From assembly GCA_031373665.1 (NCBI GenBank), contig JANMMZ010000016.1, positions 124,001-188,000 on the forward strand: a DNA stretch of 64,000 nt, written 5' to 3'. Below, piece after piece: positions 7,713 through 17,498 of this stretch. This stretch comes from M3007 sp031373665 (GTDB lineage: Bacteria; Bacteroidota; Bacteroidia; Chitinophagales; Saprospiraceae). Numbering within the stretch: the first letter of the stretch is position 1; every line of letters begins with the position of its first letter. The position numbers and the translations under genes were made by a program. Below the pieces are notes generated by a model. It was not told where the DNA came from. It did not search any database and worked only from the letters and a program-made list of their open reading frames with translations.

Positions 7713-9866
7713 ATGCAAAAAACAGTACAAGTCTTAATTCTTATTTCCTTTTTTATCGCCTTGGGCGAATTAAAACTAGCCGCACAAAACAAATTGACTA
7801 TGGCCGATGCCGTACTCAAAGGTCGGTCGGTGTTAGCACCTGGCAATCTCCGCCAGTTGCAATGGATAGATGGAACCAATCAGTTTACCCATGTGGTGGG
7901 CACTAAGATCGTACGGGTATCTATGCCCGACTTAAAAACCGACACCCTAAACATACTGACCGATCTCAATGCTCAATTGGCCAAACTTAACCTGAAAGCC
8001 TTGGAAAGCATTCCGGCTATCAATTGGCTGAGTGCCAGTGCTTTTTCATTTACAACGGCCAAAGAAGCACTTAAATATGACTTATCTGGGACATTAGACT
8101 TGATGAATACGCATCCAGACAATGCAGAAAATGTTGATTATCATGCTAAAACATATAATGCTGCTTACACGGTTGGCGATGAACTTAGGGTGAGTATCGC
8201 CAACAAAGAAGCCTTGATTGTGAAAAGCGAAGCAAAGGGTATCTTGTATGGAAAAAGTGTTCATCGAGAAGAATTTGGTGTCTTTAAAGGCACTTTTTGG
8301 AGTGATTCAGGTAATAAACTGGCATTTTATAGGATGGATGAGCGAATGGTCACTGAGTATCCAATTTATGTATTGGACTCCATGCCTGCTCAAGCAAATA
8401 TGATCCGCTATCCATATGCTGGTGCAAAAAGCCATCAAGTAACCATCGGTATCTATGATGCCCCTAGCGGCAAAACTGTTTATTTGAAAACCGGAGAACC
8501 CAAAGACCAATACCTTACCAATATTACTTGGACTCCCGACGACCAATCCATATTAGTGACGGTGGTCAATAGGGCTCAAAATCACCTTTGGTACAATCAA
8601 TATGATGCTCAAACTGGGGCTTTTATTAAAACCTTATTTGAAGAAAAAAACGACAAATGGGTAGAGCCTGAGCATCCATCTATATTCGTACCTAGATCGA
8701 AAGACCGTTTTATCTGGCAAAGCCAGCGTGACAATTACAATCATTTGTATCTCATGGATATGAGCGGCAATGTGATTCGCCAACTAAGCAAAGGTGCCGC
8801 CCCAGTGATTAACTTCTATGGTTTTGATGAGAAAGGAGAAAATTGTTATTATCAAATAGCCGATGAAAGCGGATTGAACAGGTTCGTATTGGCCACCAAT
8901 TTAGGTACTGGTATATTGACCCGTCTCAGCGAAGAAGAAGGAATCCACAACGCGATATTTAACTCTAATGGAGAATATGCATTGGATGTATTCAGTAATC
9001 TGGCCACACCCCGCTTTGTATATGCACAATCCGTGATTCGTCCAAGCGAAAGGCAGATCATATATGGCACTAAAAACCCTTTAGATGGATATCAAATCGG
9101 TTTGACCCGGGTGGTATCATTGACGACGAATAATGGGACTGCTTTGAATGGGCGTATGATTTTGCCGCCTGATTTTGATTCTAAAAAGAAATATCCCGCC
9201 ATCGTGAATGTCTATAACGGCCCTCACGTACAAATGGTGACCAATGGTTGGCTCGCCAATGGCGAACTTTGGATGCATCGGATGGCGCAAGAAGGCTTCG
9301 TGGTGTTCTCTATAGATGGTCGCGGCTCTGCCAATAGAGGATTATTGTTTGAAAACGCCATCCACAGGCAATTGGGCAATGTAGAAATAGAAGACCAATT
9401 GACCGGCGTCAATTACCTTAAAACACAAACTTACATTGATGGAGATCGGATAGGTGTGTATGGATGGAGTTATGGAGGCTTTATGACCACTTCCCTAATG
9501 ACGCGACCAGAAGCCAAAGGAGCCTTTAAGTGTGGTATTGCGGGTGGGCCGGTCATTGACTGGCGCATGTATGAGATCATGTACACCGAGCGTTACATGG
9601 ATACTCCTCAAGAAAACCCAGAGGGTTATGCCAACAACAGCCTATTCAAGTATATTGATAATTTAAATGGCCGTTTGCTGATGATTCATGGCAGTTCGGA
9701 TAATGTAGTGCTTTGGCAACATTCCCTGCGCTATATCCGCGAATGTGTCCTCAAGGGAAAACCCATTGATTATTTTGTATATCCTGAACACGAGCACAAT
9801 GTACTAGGTCGTGACCGGGTGCATTTACTTGAAAAAATAGAACGCTTTTTTAAAGATAATCTTTAA
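7713..9866 (+). CDS. dipeptidyl-peptidase IV-like serine peptidase (S9 family)
   Basis: 717 residues. Signal peptide 1-25 ending Leu-Ala-Ala-Gln. Residues about 60-470 form the DPP-IV N-terminal beta-propeller; the alpha/beta-hydrolase domain follows, with the nucleophile in GWSYGG (Ser586), Asp663 in HGSSDNVV and His704 in DRVHL. All three catalytic residues are present. S9B enzymes remove Xaa-Pro/Ala dipeptides from peptides in the periplasm. The longer open frame to 7602 overlaps the cyclophilin gene and would lie upstream of a promoter box, so it is not used. panC follows after 12 bases. Confidence 0.88.
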   Translation: MQKTVQVLILISFFIALGELKLAAQNKLTMADAVLKGRSVLAPGNLRQLQWIDGTNQFTHVVGTKIVRVSMPDLKTDTLNILTDLNAQLAKLNLKALESIPAINWLSASAFSFTTAKEALKYDLSGTLDLMNTHPDNAENVDYHAKTYNAAYTVGDELRVSIANKEALIVKSEAKGILYGKSVHREEFGVFKGTFWSDSGNKLAFYRMDERMVTEYPIYVLDSMPAQANMIRYPYAGAKSHQVTIGIYDAPSGKTVYLKTGEPKDQYLTNITWTPDDQSILVTVVNRAQNHLWYNQYDAQTGAFIKTLFEEKNDKWVEPEHPSIFVPRSKDRFIWQSQRDNYNHLYLMDMSGNVIRQLSKGAAPVINFYGFDEKGENCYYQIADESGLNRFVLATNLGTGILTRLSEEEGIHNAIFNSNGEYALDVFSNLATPRFVYAQSVIRPSERQIIYGTKNPLDGYQIGLTRVVSLTTNNGTALNGRMILPPDFDSKKKYPAIVNVYNGPHVQMVTNGWLANGELWMHRMAQEGFVVFSIDGRGSANRGLLFENAIHRQLGNVEIEDQLTGVNYLKTQTYIDGDRIGVYGWSYGGFMTTSLMTRPEAKGAFKCGIAGGPVIDWRMYEIMYTERYMDTPQENPEGYANNSLFKYIDNLNGRLLMIHGSSDNVVLWQHSLRYIRECVLKGKPIDYFVYPEHEHNVLGRDRVHLLEKIERFFKDNL

Positions 9867-9878
9867 GTCATCACTACA

Positions 9879-10730
9879 ATGCTCATTTTTGATACTGTTT
9901 CGGCATTACAGGCCCACTTAAATACCCGTCGAGATGCAGGAGATCGCATAGGTTTTGCCCCGACTATGGGCGCACTCCACCAAGGGCATCTTGAACTGAT
10001 CCGCATGGCCAATCAAGCCTGCGAATGCTCTGTGGCCAGCATTTTTGTGAATCCAACCCAGTTCAATGACCCCAAGGATCTTGAAAAATATCCTAGAATG
10101 CCTGAAAAAGATGCTGATATGCTCGTGTCTGCTGGGTGCGATGTCCTATTTATGCCCCCAGTGGCGGAAGTGTATCCTGTGGGCAAAGATCTTACACTAA
10201 TCATGGACTTTGGGGATCTAGAAAAAGTGATGGAGGGTAAGTTTAGACCCGGACATTTCGCTGGTATGGCCACTGTGGTCAATAGGCTCCTTAATATAGT
10301 AGCACCGGATCTACTGTATATGGGTCAAAAAGATTATCAGCAGTTGAGCGTCGTGCGCGATATGCTGCGCCAACTAAAATCGCCCATTCAATTGGTCATG
10401 TGCCCGACCGTAAGGGAGACCGATGGATTGGCTATGTCCAGTAGAAACATGCGCCTTACCCCTGAAATGCGGGCATCCGCACCGGTGATCCACCAAGCAC
10501 TGCAAACCGCCAAAGAAAGCCTTCCTACCCAAGACTGTAGCGTAGTGTCTGCTGCTGCATTCCATACCTTGATAGCAGCAGGTTTGAGGCCAGAATATTT
10601 TGATATTGTGGATGGTATCACCTTACAGCCCTTAAATACTTGGCACGACAGCAACTTTATTGTGGCTTGTACTGCCGCCTTCGCAGGTGAAGTTAGGTTA
10701 ATTGATAATTTAGTGCTAAAAAAGAACTAG
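9879..10730 (+). CDS. panC: pantoate--beta-alanine ligase
   Basis: 283 residues, the normal size. It joins pantoate and beta-alanine with ATP to make pantothenate in the cytoplasm (coenzyme A pathway). Near the amino end GFAPTMGALHQGHLELI carries the HIGH-like nucleotidyl-transfer motif. FVNPTQF, the MEGKFRPGHFAGMATVV segment, GQKDYQQL and the S-S-R-N motif (AMSSRNMRLT) are all present. It begins 12 bases after the peptidase gene, so it may be read from that promoter. Confidence 0.95.
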   Translation: MLIFDTVSALQAHLNTRRDAGDRIGFAPTMGALHQGHLELIRMANQACECSVASIFVNPTQFNDPKDLEKYPRMPEKDADMLVSAGCDVLFMPPVAEVYPVGKDLTLIMDFGDLEKVMEGKFRPGHFAGMATVVNRLLNIVAPDLLYMGQKDYQQLSVVRDMLRQLKSPIQLVMCPTVRETDGLAMSSRNMRLTPEMRASAPVIHQALQTAKESLPTQDCSVVSAAAFHTLIAAGLRPEYFDIVDGITLQPLNTWHDSNFIVACTAAFAGEVRLIDNLVLKKN

Positions 10731-10794
10731 CAGAGTCAGGGTAACATAAGCCATAGGTGTCTCAAGGGTAAATACACAACTAAAAGCAATAATT

Positions 10795-11409
10795 ATGCGC
10801 ACAAAACTCTTGATTTTCGTTTTAATCCTATTGGTGGCTCCTGCATTTTCACAACAAGAACAAGAAACGCTTTTCAGAAACGCTCGCTTGAGCGGAGGAT
10901 TTGGAGGTCCTATGTTTTCATGGAGCAATACCAACAACCAAGTCGGGTATGGTAGCGGCGGCGGCGGCGGATTGGTATTCAACCGCTTTTTCTTGGGTCT
11001 GTTTGGCATGGGCGAAACCCTTGACAATCCTACCTCCGGCAAGGATCAACTGGTCATTGGTTATGGAGGACTTTGGATGGGTTATACCATACCATCGCAC
11101 AAACTGGTACACGCTTATGCTTCTTTGAAATTGGGCGGCGGTAATGTCGCCATCACAGATTTTAGAGACGACTGGGACATAGAAGACTCTTGGTATGATG
11201 CTACTTTTGTAGCCGTACCAGAGGTGGGACTCGAACTCAATATAGCCCGTTGGATGCGCCTAAGTGGAACGGTAGGCTATCGGTGGGTTCAAGGATTCGA
11301 TGGCTGGCAATCTTATGATAAAAATGCTATGAATGCCCCCGTTTATGGACTGACATTGAGGTTTGGAAAGTTTGGAAAGCGGCATGTTGCGACTCCTGTG
11401 CCTAGATAA
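10795..11409 (+). CDS. secreted protein, probable small outer-membrane beta-barrel
   Basis: 204 residues. Signal peptide 1-19 ending Ala-Phe-Ser-Gln. The mature part is Gly/Trp/Tyr-rich with alternating hydrophobic strands (for example FNRFFLGLFGMGE, VGLELNIARWMRLSGTVGYRWV) and a late strand YGLTLRFGKFGK, as in small Bacteroidota outer-membrane barrels. The closing ~8 residues are basic and polar rather than ending in Phe. No specific family recognised. A strong hairpin terminator lies 35 bases downstream. Confidence 0.6.
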   Translation: MRTKLLIFVLILLVAPAFSQQEQETLFRNARLSGGFGGPMFSWSNTNNQVGYGSGGGGGLVFNRFFLGLFGMGETLDNPTSGKDQLVIGYGGLWMGYTIPSHKLVHAYASLKLGGGNVAITDFRDDWDIEDSWYDATFVAVPEVGLELNIARWMRLSGTVGYRWVQGFDGWQSYDKNAMNAPVYGLTLRFGKFGKRHVATPVPR

Positions 11410-11444
11410 GTGGGGTATTAAAATGATTGGTTTAGATCGCGCTT

Positions 11445-11479
11445 AGATTTCGGAAGTTTTTTTCTAACTTCCGAAATCT
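11445..11479. terminator. hairpin terminator
   Basis: Perfect 14-base arms (11445-11458, 11466-11479) with a 7-base T-rich loop, between the barrel gene and the convergent korB gene. It can end transcription from either side. Confidence 0.75.
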
Positions 11480-11557
11480 TGGCTTATTCCATTAGTTATC
11501 GGATGACCTATGCCTTCGCAATTATTTGATTAATACCCAATAACACATAAAATAAAT

Positions 11558-12610
11558 CTATCTAAATCCCGCATTAATATCAACCAACGCCTTAGATCCA
11601 GGGCATAGATCAGTCTCTGTCAATTCATTCAATGGAATATCCATTGTTTCCAATATTTCATGTAAATCAGGATTACCCAATCGGATATACAATAGCCCTG
11701 TCAATACTTCCTGACTCACTTTGCCTTGATAAATGCGCATCATGGCCGCTTGGCGATCTTCGGGATCCCAATCTTTGGCCAACTTGTGCAATTGTATGTA
11801 AGAGCCATCATGCAATCGCACAGATTTAGTGCTACCCTCCTCATATTGAGTAGTGATTTCATTCATGTGCGGCACAAAATCAACCTGTGCAGTGGCTTGG
11901 ATGTGTTCACGAGTATAATCGTAAGATTTGGTACTGCCCACATTATTATTGAACGTAACACAAGGAGAGATCACATCAATAAAGGCAAAACCAGGGTGCG
12001 ACATGGCTGCTTTAATCAACGGAATCAATTGGGTTTTATCGCCAGAAAAACTACGCGCCACAAAGGTAGCACCCAGTTCCAGTGCAAGTCCTGCCATGTC
12101 AATGGGGCCATAGGGATTTTCGTCGCCTGATTTCCCTTTAGATCCTACATCTGCTGTAGCAGAGTCTTGGCCTTTGGTCAATCCGTAACAACCATTATTC
12201 ATGATGATATACGTAATGTTCAGGTTGCGTCGGATCGCATGTACAAATTGGCCCATACCAATGGAAGCCGAGTCTCCGTCGCCTGAAACCCCAAGGTACA
12301 TCAAGTCTTTATTGGCCAAATTGGCCCCCGTGGCTACTGAAGGCATTCGCCCATGCACCGAGTTAAATCCATGCGAATTGCTCAGAAAATAGGTCGGTGT
12401 TTTGGAGGAACACCCAATCCCTGACAGTTTGGCTACCCGATGCGGCTCCACAGCCATTTCGAAGCAAGCCTGTATGATGGCACCACTCACAGAGTCGTGG
12501 CCACATCCAGCACAGAGTGTAGAAAGTGCACCTTCGTAGTCTTTAATCGTAAAGCCTACTTTGTTTTTGGGGAGGTCGGGGTGGCGAAAAATGGGTCTTG
12601 TAAAACTCAT
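11558..12610 (-). CDS. korB: 2-oxoacid:ferredoxin oxidoreductase beta subunit (2-oxoglutarate type)
   Basis: 350 residues. Binds thiamine diphosphate (GDGDSASIGMGQFVHAIRRN through NNGCYGLTKGQ) and a 4Fe-4S cluster; cysteines in CAGCGH, GIGCSS and SPCVTF are the expected ligands. With the alpha subunit it oxidatively decarboxylates a 2-oxoacid to the acyl-CoA while reducing ferredoxin, or works in reverse. It starts 13 bases after korA. The 2-oxoglutarate call rests on the gamma-alpha fused partner and on general family look; pyruvate or another 2-oxoacid is possible. Confidence 0.85.
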   Translation of the reverse strand: MSFTRPIFRHPDLPKNKVGFTIKDYEGALSTLCAGCGHDSVSGAIIQACFEMAVEPHRVAKLSGIGCSSKTPTYFLSNSHGFNSVHGRMPSVATGANLANKDLMYLGVSGDGDSASIGMGQFVHAIRRNLNITYIIMNNGCYGLTKGQDSATADVGSKGKSGDENPYGPIDMAGLALELGATFVARSFSGDKTQLIPLIKAAMSHPGFAFIDVISPCVTFNNNVGSTKSYDYTREHIQATAQVDFVPHMNEITTQYEEGSTKSVRLHDGSYIQLHKLAKDWDPEDRQAAMMRIYQGKVSQEVLTGLLYIRLGNPDLHEILETMDIPLNELTETDLCPGSKALVDINAGFR

Positions 12611-12623
12611 AAATTGTAGTCTC

Positions 12624-14414
12624 TTATTTAATTTGTTCGCAAATGGTGGCTGCGGTGATAGGTGCGCCGTCGTAATTCAGTATTGATTTCAGTTTATCAG
12701 GCGACGCACCCAACTCTGCCAATATCAGCGTACGCAGTTGTGCGTCGCGATTTTGCTCAATGATATAAACTTCGTCGTGGGTTTCAATAAAATCCACTAC
12801 TTCGGCCGAAAAAGGGAAAGCGCGAAGACGCAATGCATCAAAATATGCGCCCTCTTGTGCGAGTATATCCAAGGCTTCGCGGGTAGAATGCGCAGAAGTA
12901 CCGAAATAAAGCAATGCTTTTTTAGTACTTTGTGTAGCCTTAAAAATTTCAGGTTTAGGTACTATTCCCTTGGTTGTTTCCCATTTTCGTTGCAAGCGTT
13001 GCATATTTCTTACATAAATATCGCCCTCTTCGGTGTATTTTGCAAATTCATCACGAGACGTACCACGTGTAAAGTAAGCCCCTTTGTTAGCGTGCGTACC
13101 TGGGAGGGTGCGATAGCAAATACCATCTCCATCCACATCAAGGTAACGCCCCCATTGGGCAGCACTTTCCAGGCCTGCTGCGTCCAATACCTTTCCTCGG
13201 TCGTACTGGCGGCTATCGTCCCACTCCAGAGGCGGTGACATATTTTCGTTCATGCCCAAATCAAGATCAGTCATCACAATCACGGGCGTTTGGAGGCGTT
13301 CGGCCAAATCAAAAGCATCCGACATCATGTCGAAGCACTCTTTGGGATTAGAGGGAAATAATAAAACGTGTTTCGTATCACCATGCGAAGCATAAGCAGC
13401 CAATAAAATATCAGATTGCTGGGTACGGGTAGGCATTCCAGTGGAGGGCCCTCCGCGTTGCACATCAACTAGTACCGTGGGTATTTCTGCAAAATAGGCA
13501 AGGCCAAGGAATTCATTCATCAATGAAACCCCAGGGCCACTGGTAGCAGTAAAAGACCTAGCCCCATTCCAAGCAGCACCAATGACCACCCCAATCGCTG
13601 CCAACTCGTCTTCCATCTGCACTACGGCAAATTTCTTTTTGCCCGTTATGGGGTCAATGCGCAACTTTTCGGCGTACTCTTCATAAGAATTAACCAAAGA
13701 AGTAGAAGGCGTAATCGGATACCAAGCCGCAACGGTAGCCCCAGCATACACGGCACCCAAGCCGCAAGCGGCATTACCATCCATCAAAATGGAATCGCCT
13801 ACTTTGTCGCGCCGCTCTACGCGCAATCCAAGCGGGTATTCATAATGGTCTTTTATGAATTGGATGCCCATTTCCAAGGCTTTGAAATTGGGCTGTATGA
13901 TTTTTTCTTTACCATTGAACTGCTCCGTTATCACCGCTTTCACAGTTTCTACCTCCATATCGAGCAAGGCCGTGAGCGCGCCCACATATATGGTGTTTTT
14001 CAGCAATTGCTGTTGGCGAGGGTCAGAAAAATGGGTCAAGCACATTTCCATCATCGGAACACCAATATAGTGTATATCGCTGCGGACAAACTCTTGATGC
14101 AGTATTTTAGTGCTGTCATACAGAAAATATCCACCCGGTTTTACGCAGGCAACATCTTTTTGAATGGACTGTGGATTGAGGCAAACCATGATGTCTATCC
14201 CTGCCCTACGGCCGAGGTATCCTTTTTCACTGATGCGTACCTCATACCAAGTTGGCAAGCCCTGTATATTGGAAGGAAAAATATTTTTAGGAGACACCGG
14301 AATCCCCATTCGGAAAATAGATTTGGTAAAAACCAAATTGGCGGAAGCAGATCCTGAACCGTTGACATTAGCAAACCGAACTACAAAATCGTTCAAGGCA
14401 CTCAATTCTTGCAT
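12624..14414 (-). CDS. korA: 2-oxoacid:ferredoxin oxidoreductase alpha subunit with fused gamma domain
   Basis: 596 residues. The amino third (SGSASANLVFTKSIFRMGIPV ... VMVCLNPQS-like) is the gamma/POR catalytic domain; residues about 190-590 are the alpha pyrimidine-binding domain with WYPITPSTSLVNSYEEY, the M-E-D-E-L-A-A-I-G motif, ATSGPGVSLMNE and QRGGPSTGMPT. This gamma-alpha fusion is the usual two-gene form of KorAB. It sits between the FAD/Fe-S oxidoreductase (12-base gap) and korB in one operon. Confidence 0.88.
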   Translation of the reverse strand: MQELSALNDFVVRFANVNGSGSASANLVFTKSIFRMGIPVSPKNIFPSNIQGLPTWYEVRISEKGYLGRRAGIDIMVCLNPQSIQKDVACVKPGGYFLYDSTKILHQEFVRSDIHYIGVPMMEMCLTHFSDPRQQQLLKNTIYVGALTALLDMEVETVKAVITEQFNGKEKIIQPNFKALEMGIQFIKDHYEYPLGLRVERRDKVGDSILMDGNAACGLGAVYAGATVAAWYPITPSTSLVNSYEEYAEKLRIDPITGKKKFAVVQMEDELAAIGVVIGAAWNGARSFTATSGPGVSLMNEFLGLAYFAEIPTVLVDVQRGGPSTGMPTRTQQSDILLAAYASHGDTKHVLLFPSNPKECFDMMSDAFDLAERLQTPVIVMTDLDLGMNENMSPPLEWDDSRQYDRGKVLDAAGLESAAQWGRYLDVDGDGICYRTLPGTHANKGAYFTRGTSRDEFAKYTEEGDIYVRNMQRLQRKWETTKGIVPKPEIFKATQSTKKALLYFGTSAHSTREALDILAQEGAYFDALRLRAFPFSAEVVDFIETHDEVYIIEQNRDAQLRTLILAELGASPDKLKSILNYDGAPITAATICEQIK

Positions 14415-14426
14415 GTATGGATGATA

Positions 14427-16208
14427 TTAAAAATGAGAAGAACAGGCCTTGGCCGTGTTGTACAAATATTTCTGCATATCCCAAGCAGCTGTAGGACAGC
14501 GTTCGGCGCAGAGACCGCAATGCAGACAGACATTTTCGTCTTTAATCATTACCCTGCCTGTTTTGAGGGTATCAGACACATACAAGTCTTGTGATAACAG
14601 ATCAGCAGGTGCCATGAGACGGGTACGCAGGTCTTCCTCCTCACCATTGGTTGTAAACGTGATGCAAGAAGTAGGGCACACATCCATACAGGCGTCGCAT
14701 TCGATACAGCGACTGGTATTAAACACGGTTTGGATGTCGCAATTCAGACAACGCTGGGCTTCTTTGAACGCCAATTGTTCATCAAAACCAAGTTCTACTT
14801 CTACTTTTCGATTGGAGAGGGTTTTCCGTTTTTCAGCATGTGGCACGGCAAAACGTTGGTCTGATGCAACCGCACTGTCGTACATCCACTCATGGATACC
14901 CATTTTTTGAGACACCAAATTGGTGAATGGTGCTGGTCGGTCATTTAGGGCTTTGCCTTGAATGAAAATATCCATTGAAATAGCCGCCTGGTGGCCATGT
15001 GCCACGGCCGTAATGACATTCTTAGGGCCAAATGCCGCATCACCTCCAAAAAACACCTGAGGTAACGTTGAAGCAAAAGTGACTTTATCCACCACAGGAA
15101 TCTCCCATTTATCAAATTCCATCCCAAGGTCGCGTTCTATCCAAGGGAATACATTTTCTTGACCTACGGCAATGATCACATCATCTGCTTCCACCATAAC
15201 TGGTGGTTCCCCAGTGCTAACCATCGAGCGTTTCCCATTGGCATCTACCACTGGATGTACTTTATCAAAAGTCATTCCGACCAATCGCCCATCTTTTATT
15301 TCAAAACTCAACGGGACGTGGTTATTCATGAATGGAATATCTTCGTGTTGCGCATCTTCAATTTCCCAAGGAGAAGCCTTCATTTCAGAAAAAGGACTGC
15401 GTACAATAACTTTCACCTCATCGCCACCCAAACGGCGCGACGTGCGGCAGCAGTCCATAGCCGTGTTTCCGCCTCCAAGTACAATGACTTTTCGTCCTAT
15501 TTTAGTCGTATGCTCAAATGCTACACTCGCCAACCATTCTATACCTATATGTATATTGGCAGCACCTTCTTGGCGACCGGGTAAATTGGGCAAATCACGG
15601 CCTCGCGGCGCACCAGTACCCACAAAAATGGCATCATATCCTTTGGTCAATAAATCGCGCATACTCGACACATAGTGATCGAAGTGCGTATGAATGCCCA
15701 TATTCAGGATGTAGCCTACTTCTTCATCCAATACAGATTCAGGAAGGCGAAAAGATGGAATCTGGCTGCGCATCATCCCTCCGCCTTTGCTCAGGTTGTC
15801 ATACAGATCAATTTCGTAACCCAAAGGAGCCAGGTCACGCGCCACTGTCAGCGAAGCAGGGCCTGCGCCTACCAAGGCTATCCGTTTCCCATTTTTCACT
15901 TCGGGAACTTTGGGCATCAAATGTTGTACATCATCTTTATAGTCGGCAGCGGTACGCTTGAGTCGGCAAATGGCCACAGGAGCATCTTCTACCCGCACCC
16001 TTCGGCAAGCGGGTTCGCAAGGTCGGTCGCAGGTACGACCCAAAACCCCTGGAAAAACATTGGACTCCCAGTTGACCATATAGGCTTCTGTGTAACGCCC
16101 AGCGGCGATCAAGCGGATGTATTCTGGCACGGGAGTGTGCGCAGGACAAGCGTATTGACAATCCACTACTTTGTGGAAATATTCGGGGTCTGCTATATTC
16201 GTTGGACG
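14427..16208 (-). CDS. FAD/NAD(P)-binding oxidoreductase with Fe-S domains (GltD/NfnB-like) linked to KorAB
   Basis: 593 residues from the ATG at 16208; a GTG at 16256 would add 16. N-terminal Fer4_20-type cysteines (CQYACPAHTPV, CDRPCEPACRR), then an FAD-binding GAGPASL motif and an NAD(P)-binding GGGNTAMDCCR motif, then a C-terminal ferredoxin domain with two 4Fe-4S sets (CIECDACMDVCP and CLHCGLCAERCP). This is the glutamate-synthase small-subunit fold, but no large subunit is nearby. Placed first in an operon with korAB, it more probably passes electrons between ferredoxin and NAD(P)H. That role is inferred from context. Confidence 0.75.
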   Translation of the reverse strand, partial: RPTNIADPEYFHKVVDCQYACPAHTPVPEYIRLIAAGRYTEAYMVNWESNVFPGVLGRTCDRPCEPACRRVRVEDAPVAICRLKRTAADYKDDVQHLMPKVPEVKNGKRIALVGAGPASLTVARDLAPLGYEIDLYDNLSKGGGMMRSQIPSFRLPESVLDEEVGYILNMGIHTHFDHYVSSMRDLLTKGYDAIFVGTGAPRGRDLPNLPGRQEGAANIHIGIEWLASVAFEHTTKIGRKVIVLGGGNTAMDCCRTSRRLGGDEVKVIVRSPFSEMKASPWEIEDAQHEDIPFMNNHVPLSFEIKDGRLVGMTFDKVHPVVDANGKRSMVSTGEPPVMVEADDVIIAVGQENVFPWIERDLGMEFDKWEIPVVDKVTFASTLPQVFFGGDAAFGPKNVITAVAHGHQAAISMDIFIQGKALNDRPAPFTNLVSQKMGIHEWMYDSAVASDQRFAVPHAEKRKTLSNRKVEVELGFDEQLAFKEAQRCLNCDIQTVFNTSRCIECDACMDVCPTSCITFTTNGEEEDLRTRLMAPADLLSQDLYVSDTLKTGRVMIKDENVCLHCGLCAERCPTAAWDMQKYLYNTAKACSSHF

Positions 16209-16273
16209 CATTAAGATGTTAGTTTGTTGTGTTGCACGATCAGGCGTTATTATCACTTGTTAAAATAGCCGCC

Positions 16274-16281
16274 CAAATGTA
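16274..16281 (-). promoter_or_regulatory. -7 box TACATTTG for the oxidoreductase-korAB operon
   Basis: Minus-strand TAnnTTTG match in the region between this operon and the divergent pntAA gene. TTTG sequences lie upstream on the same strand. The leader to the ATG at 16208 would be about 60 bases. Confidence 0.5.
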
Positions 16282-16425
16282 GATATTTTTGCAAACCAAA
16301 CTACCACAGAATATATTTTTTCAAAAAAATAATTTTATTTTTCTAAAAAATGCATGATTTTATACTCCCAAAAATAAAACATACTAACTTCGCCGCTCAA
16401 ATAAAGATTCAACCGACTAACAACG

Positions 16426-17496
16426 ATGACAATCGGACTGATTAATGAGCCACAAGATTCGAGAGTGGCACTCACACCTTCAAATTTCGCCAAACTTGCC
16501 ACTCCTGGCATCGCGTTTATCGTAGAAAAAGGAGCGGGCGAGGCGGCCTTTTTCCCAGATAGTGCTTATGCAGAACATGCCCGTATCGTCAGCCGTGCTG
16601 ACTTATTGCGCGAAGCCGATCTGGTGGTTAGTATTCACCCACTTTCAGTGAGTGATTATCGCAAAGGCACTATGGCCATTGCTTTATTCCAACCTTTTGT
16701 GGATACTACCGTTGCCGAATCCCTTAAAAATCAAGGGGTGACGGCGTTTAGCCTTGACATGATACCGCGCACGACCTTGGCTCAAGCCATGGACATCCTT
16801 TCTTCTATGGCGGGTATTGCAGGATATCAGGCCGTATTGCTGGGTGCTGGAAGCCTAAGTCGCTTTGTGCCGATGATGGTAACAGCCGCTGGTACGGTGA
16901 AGCCCTCTAAAGTATTGGTACTGGGCGCAGGCGTGGCTGGATTGCAAGCCATAGCCACGGCTCGCCGCTTGGGTGCTACCGTGGAGGCCTTTGATACGCG
17001 CCAAGCAGCCAAGGAGGAAGTACAAAGCCTTGGAGCAAAGTTTGTAGAAGTAGAAGGTGCAGTGGATGACCGTGGCGCAGGTGGATATGCGGTGCAGCAA
17101 AGTGAGGAGTTTTTGGCAAAACAACGTGCCGAAGTGCAACTCAGGGCCAGTAAAGCAGATTTGGTGATCTGTACAGCGCAAGTACGTGGCCGAAAAGCCC
17201 CTGTACTCATCACTGCCGATACAGTGTCGCAGATGCGCCCCGGTAGCGTGATCGTTGACTTGGCCGCTAGTACTGGTGGCAACTGCGAATCTACACAAAA
17301 TGATAAAACCATTCAGCATGAAGGCGTTACTATCATAGGTGACTCCAACTTAGCCGCAAGGATGCCTCAGGATGCTAGTACTTTATTTGGTAATAATGTG
17401 GCCAATTTCTTGAAATTGTTCATTAAAAACGAAACACTTAACCCCGACTTCAATAATGAGATCATTAGTGGAAGTTGCATAGCGAAACAAAGTTAA
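16426..17496 (+). CDS. pntAA: NAD(P) transhydrogenase alpha subunit, part 1 (NAD-binding domain I)
   Basis: 356 residues. Soluble NAD(H)-binding subunit of the proton-pumping transhydrogenase, which makes NADPH from NADH using the proton-motive force. Visible: N-terminal EPQDSRVALTPSN (alanine dehydrogenase/PNT), the Rossmann motif VLVLGAGVAGLQAIATARRLG, the mobile-loop region and SVIVDLAASTGGN. The split into pntAA, pntAB and pntB is the three-subunit form known from Rhodospirillum. Start: ATG at 16426, preceded by a weak TAACTTCG box at 16385-16392. Confidence 0.92.
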   Translation: MTIGLINEPQDSRVALTPSNFAKLATPGIAFIVEKGAGEAAFFPDSAYAEHARIVSRADLLREADLVVSIHPLSVSDYRKGTMAIALFQPFVDTTVAESLKNQGVTAFSLDMIPRTTLAQAMDILSSMAGIAGYQAVLLGAGSLSRFVPMMVTAAGTVKPSKVLVLGAGVAGLQAIATARRLGATVEAFDTRQAAKEEVQSLGAKFVEVEGAVDDRGAGGYAVQQSEEFLAKQRAEVQLRASKADLVICTAQVRGRKAPVLITADTVSQMRPGSVIVDLAASTGGNCESTQNDKTIQHEGVTIIGDSNLAARMPQDASTLFGNNVANFLKLFIKNETLNPDFNNEIISGSCIAKQS

Positions 17497-17498
17497 TC

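Noticed and set aside
14427..16208. Glutamate synthase small subunit (gltD)
   Set aside because: Its fold fits, but the extra C-terminal ferredoxin domain and the operon with korAB point to ferredoxin-NAD(P) exchange. No large subunit is nearby.
17475..17498. TTG start for pntAB overlapping pntAA
   Set aside because: An ATG two bases after the pntAA stop gives the normal-length subunit beginning at its first membrane helix region.
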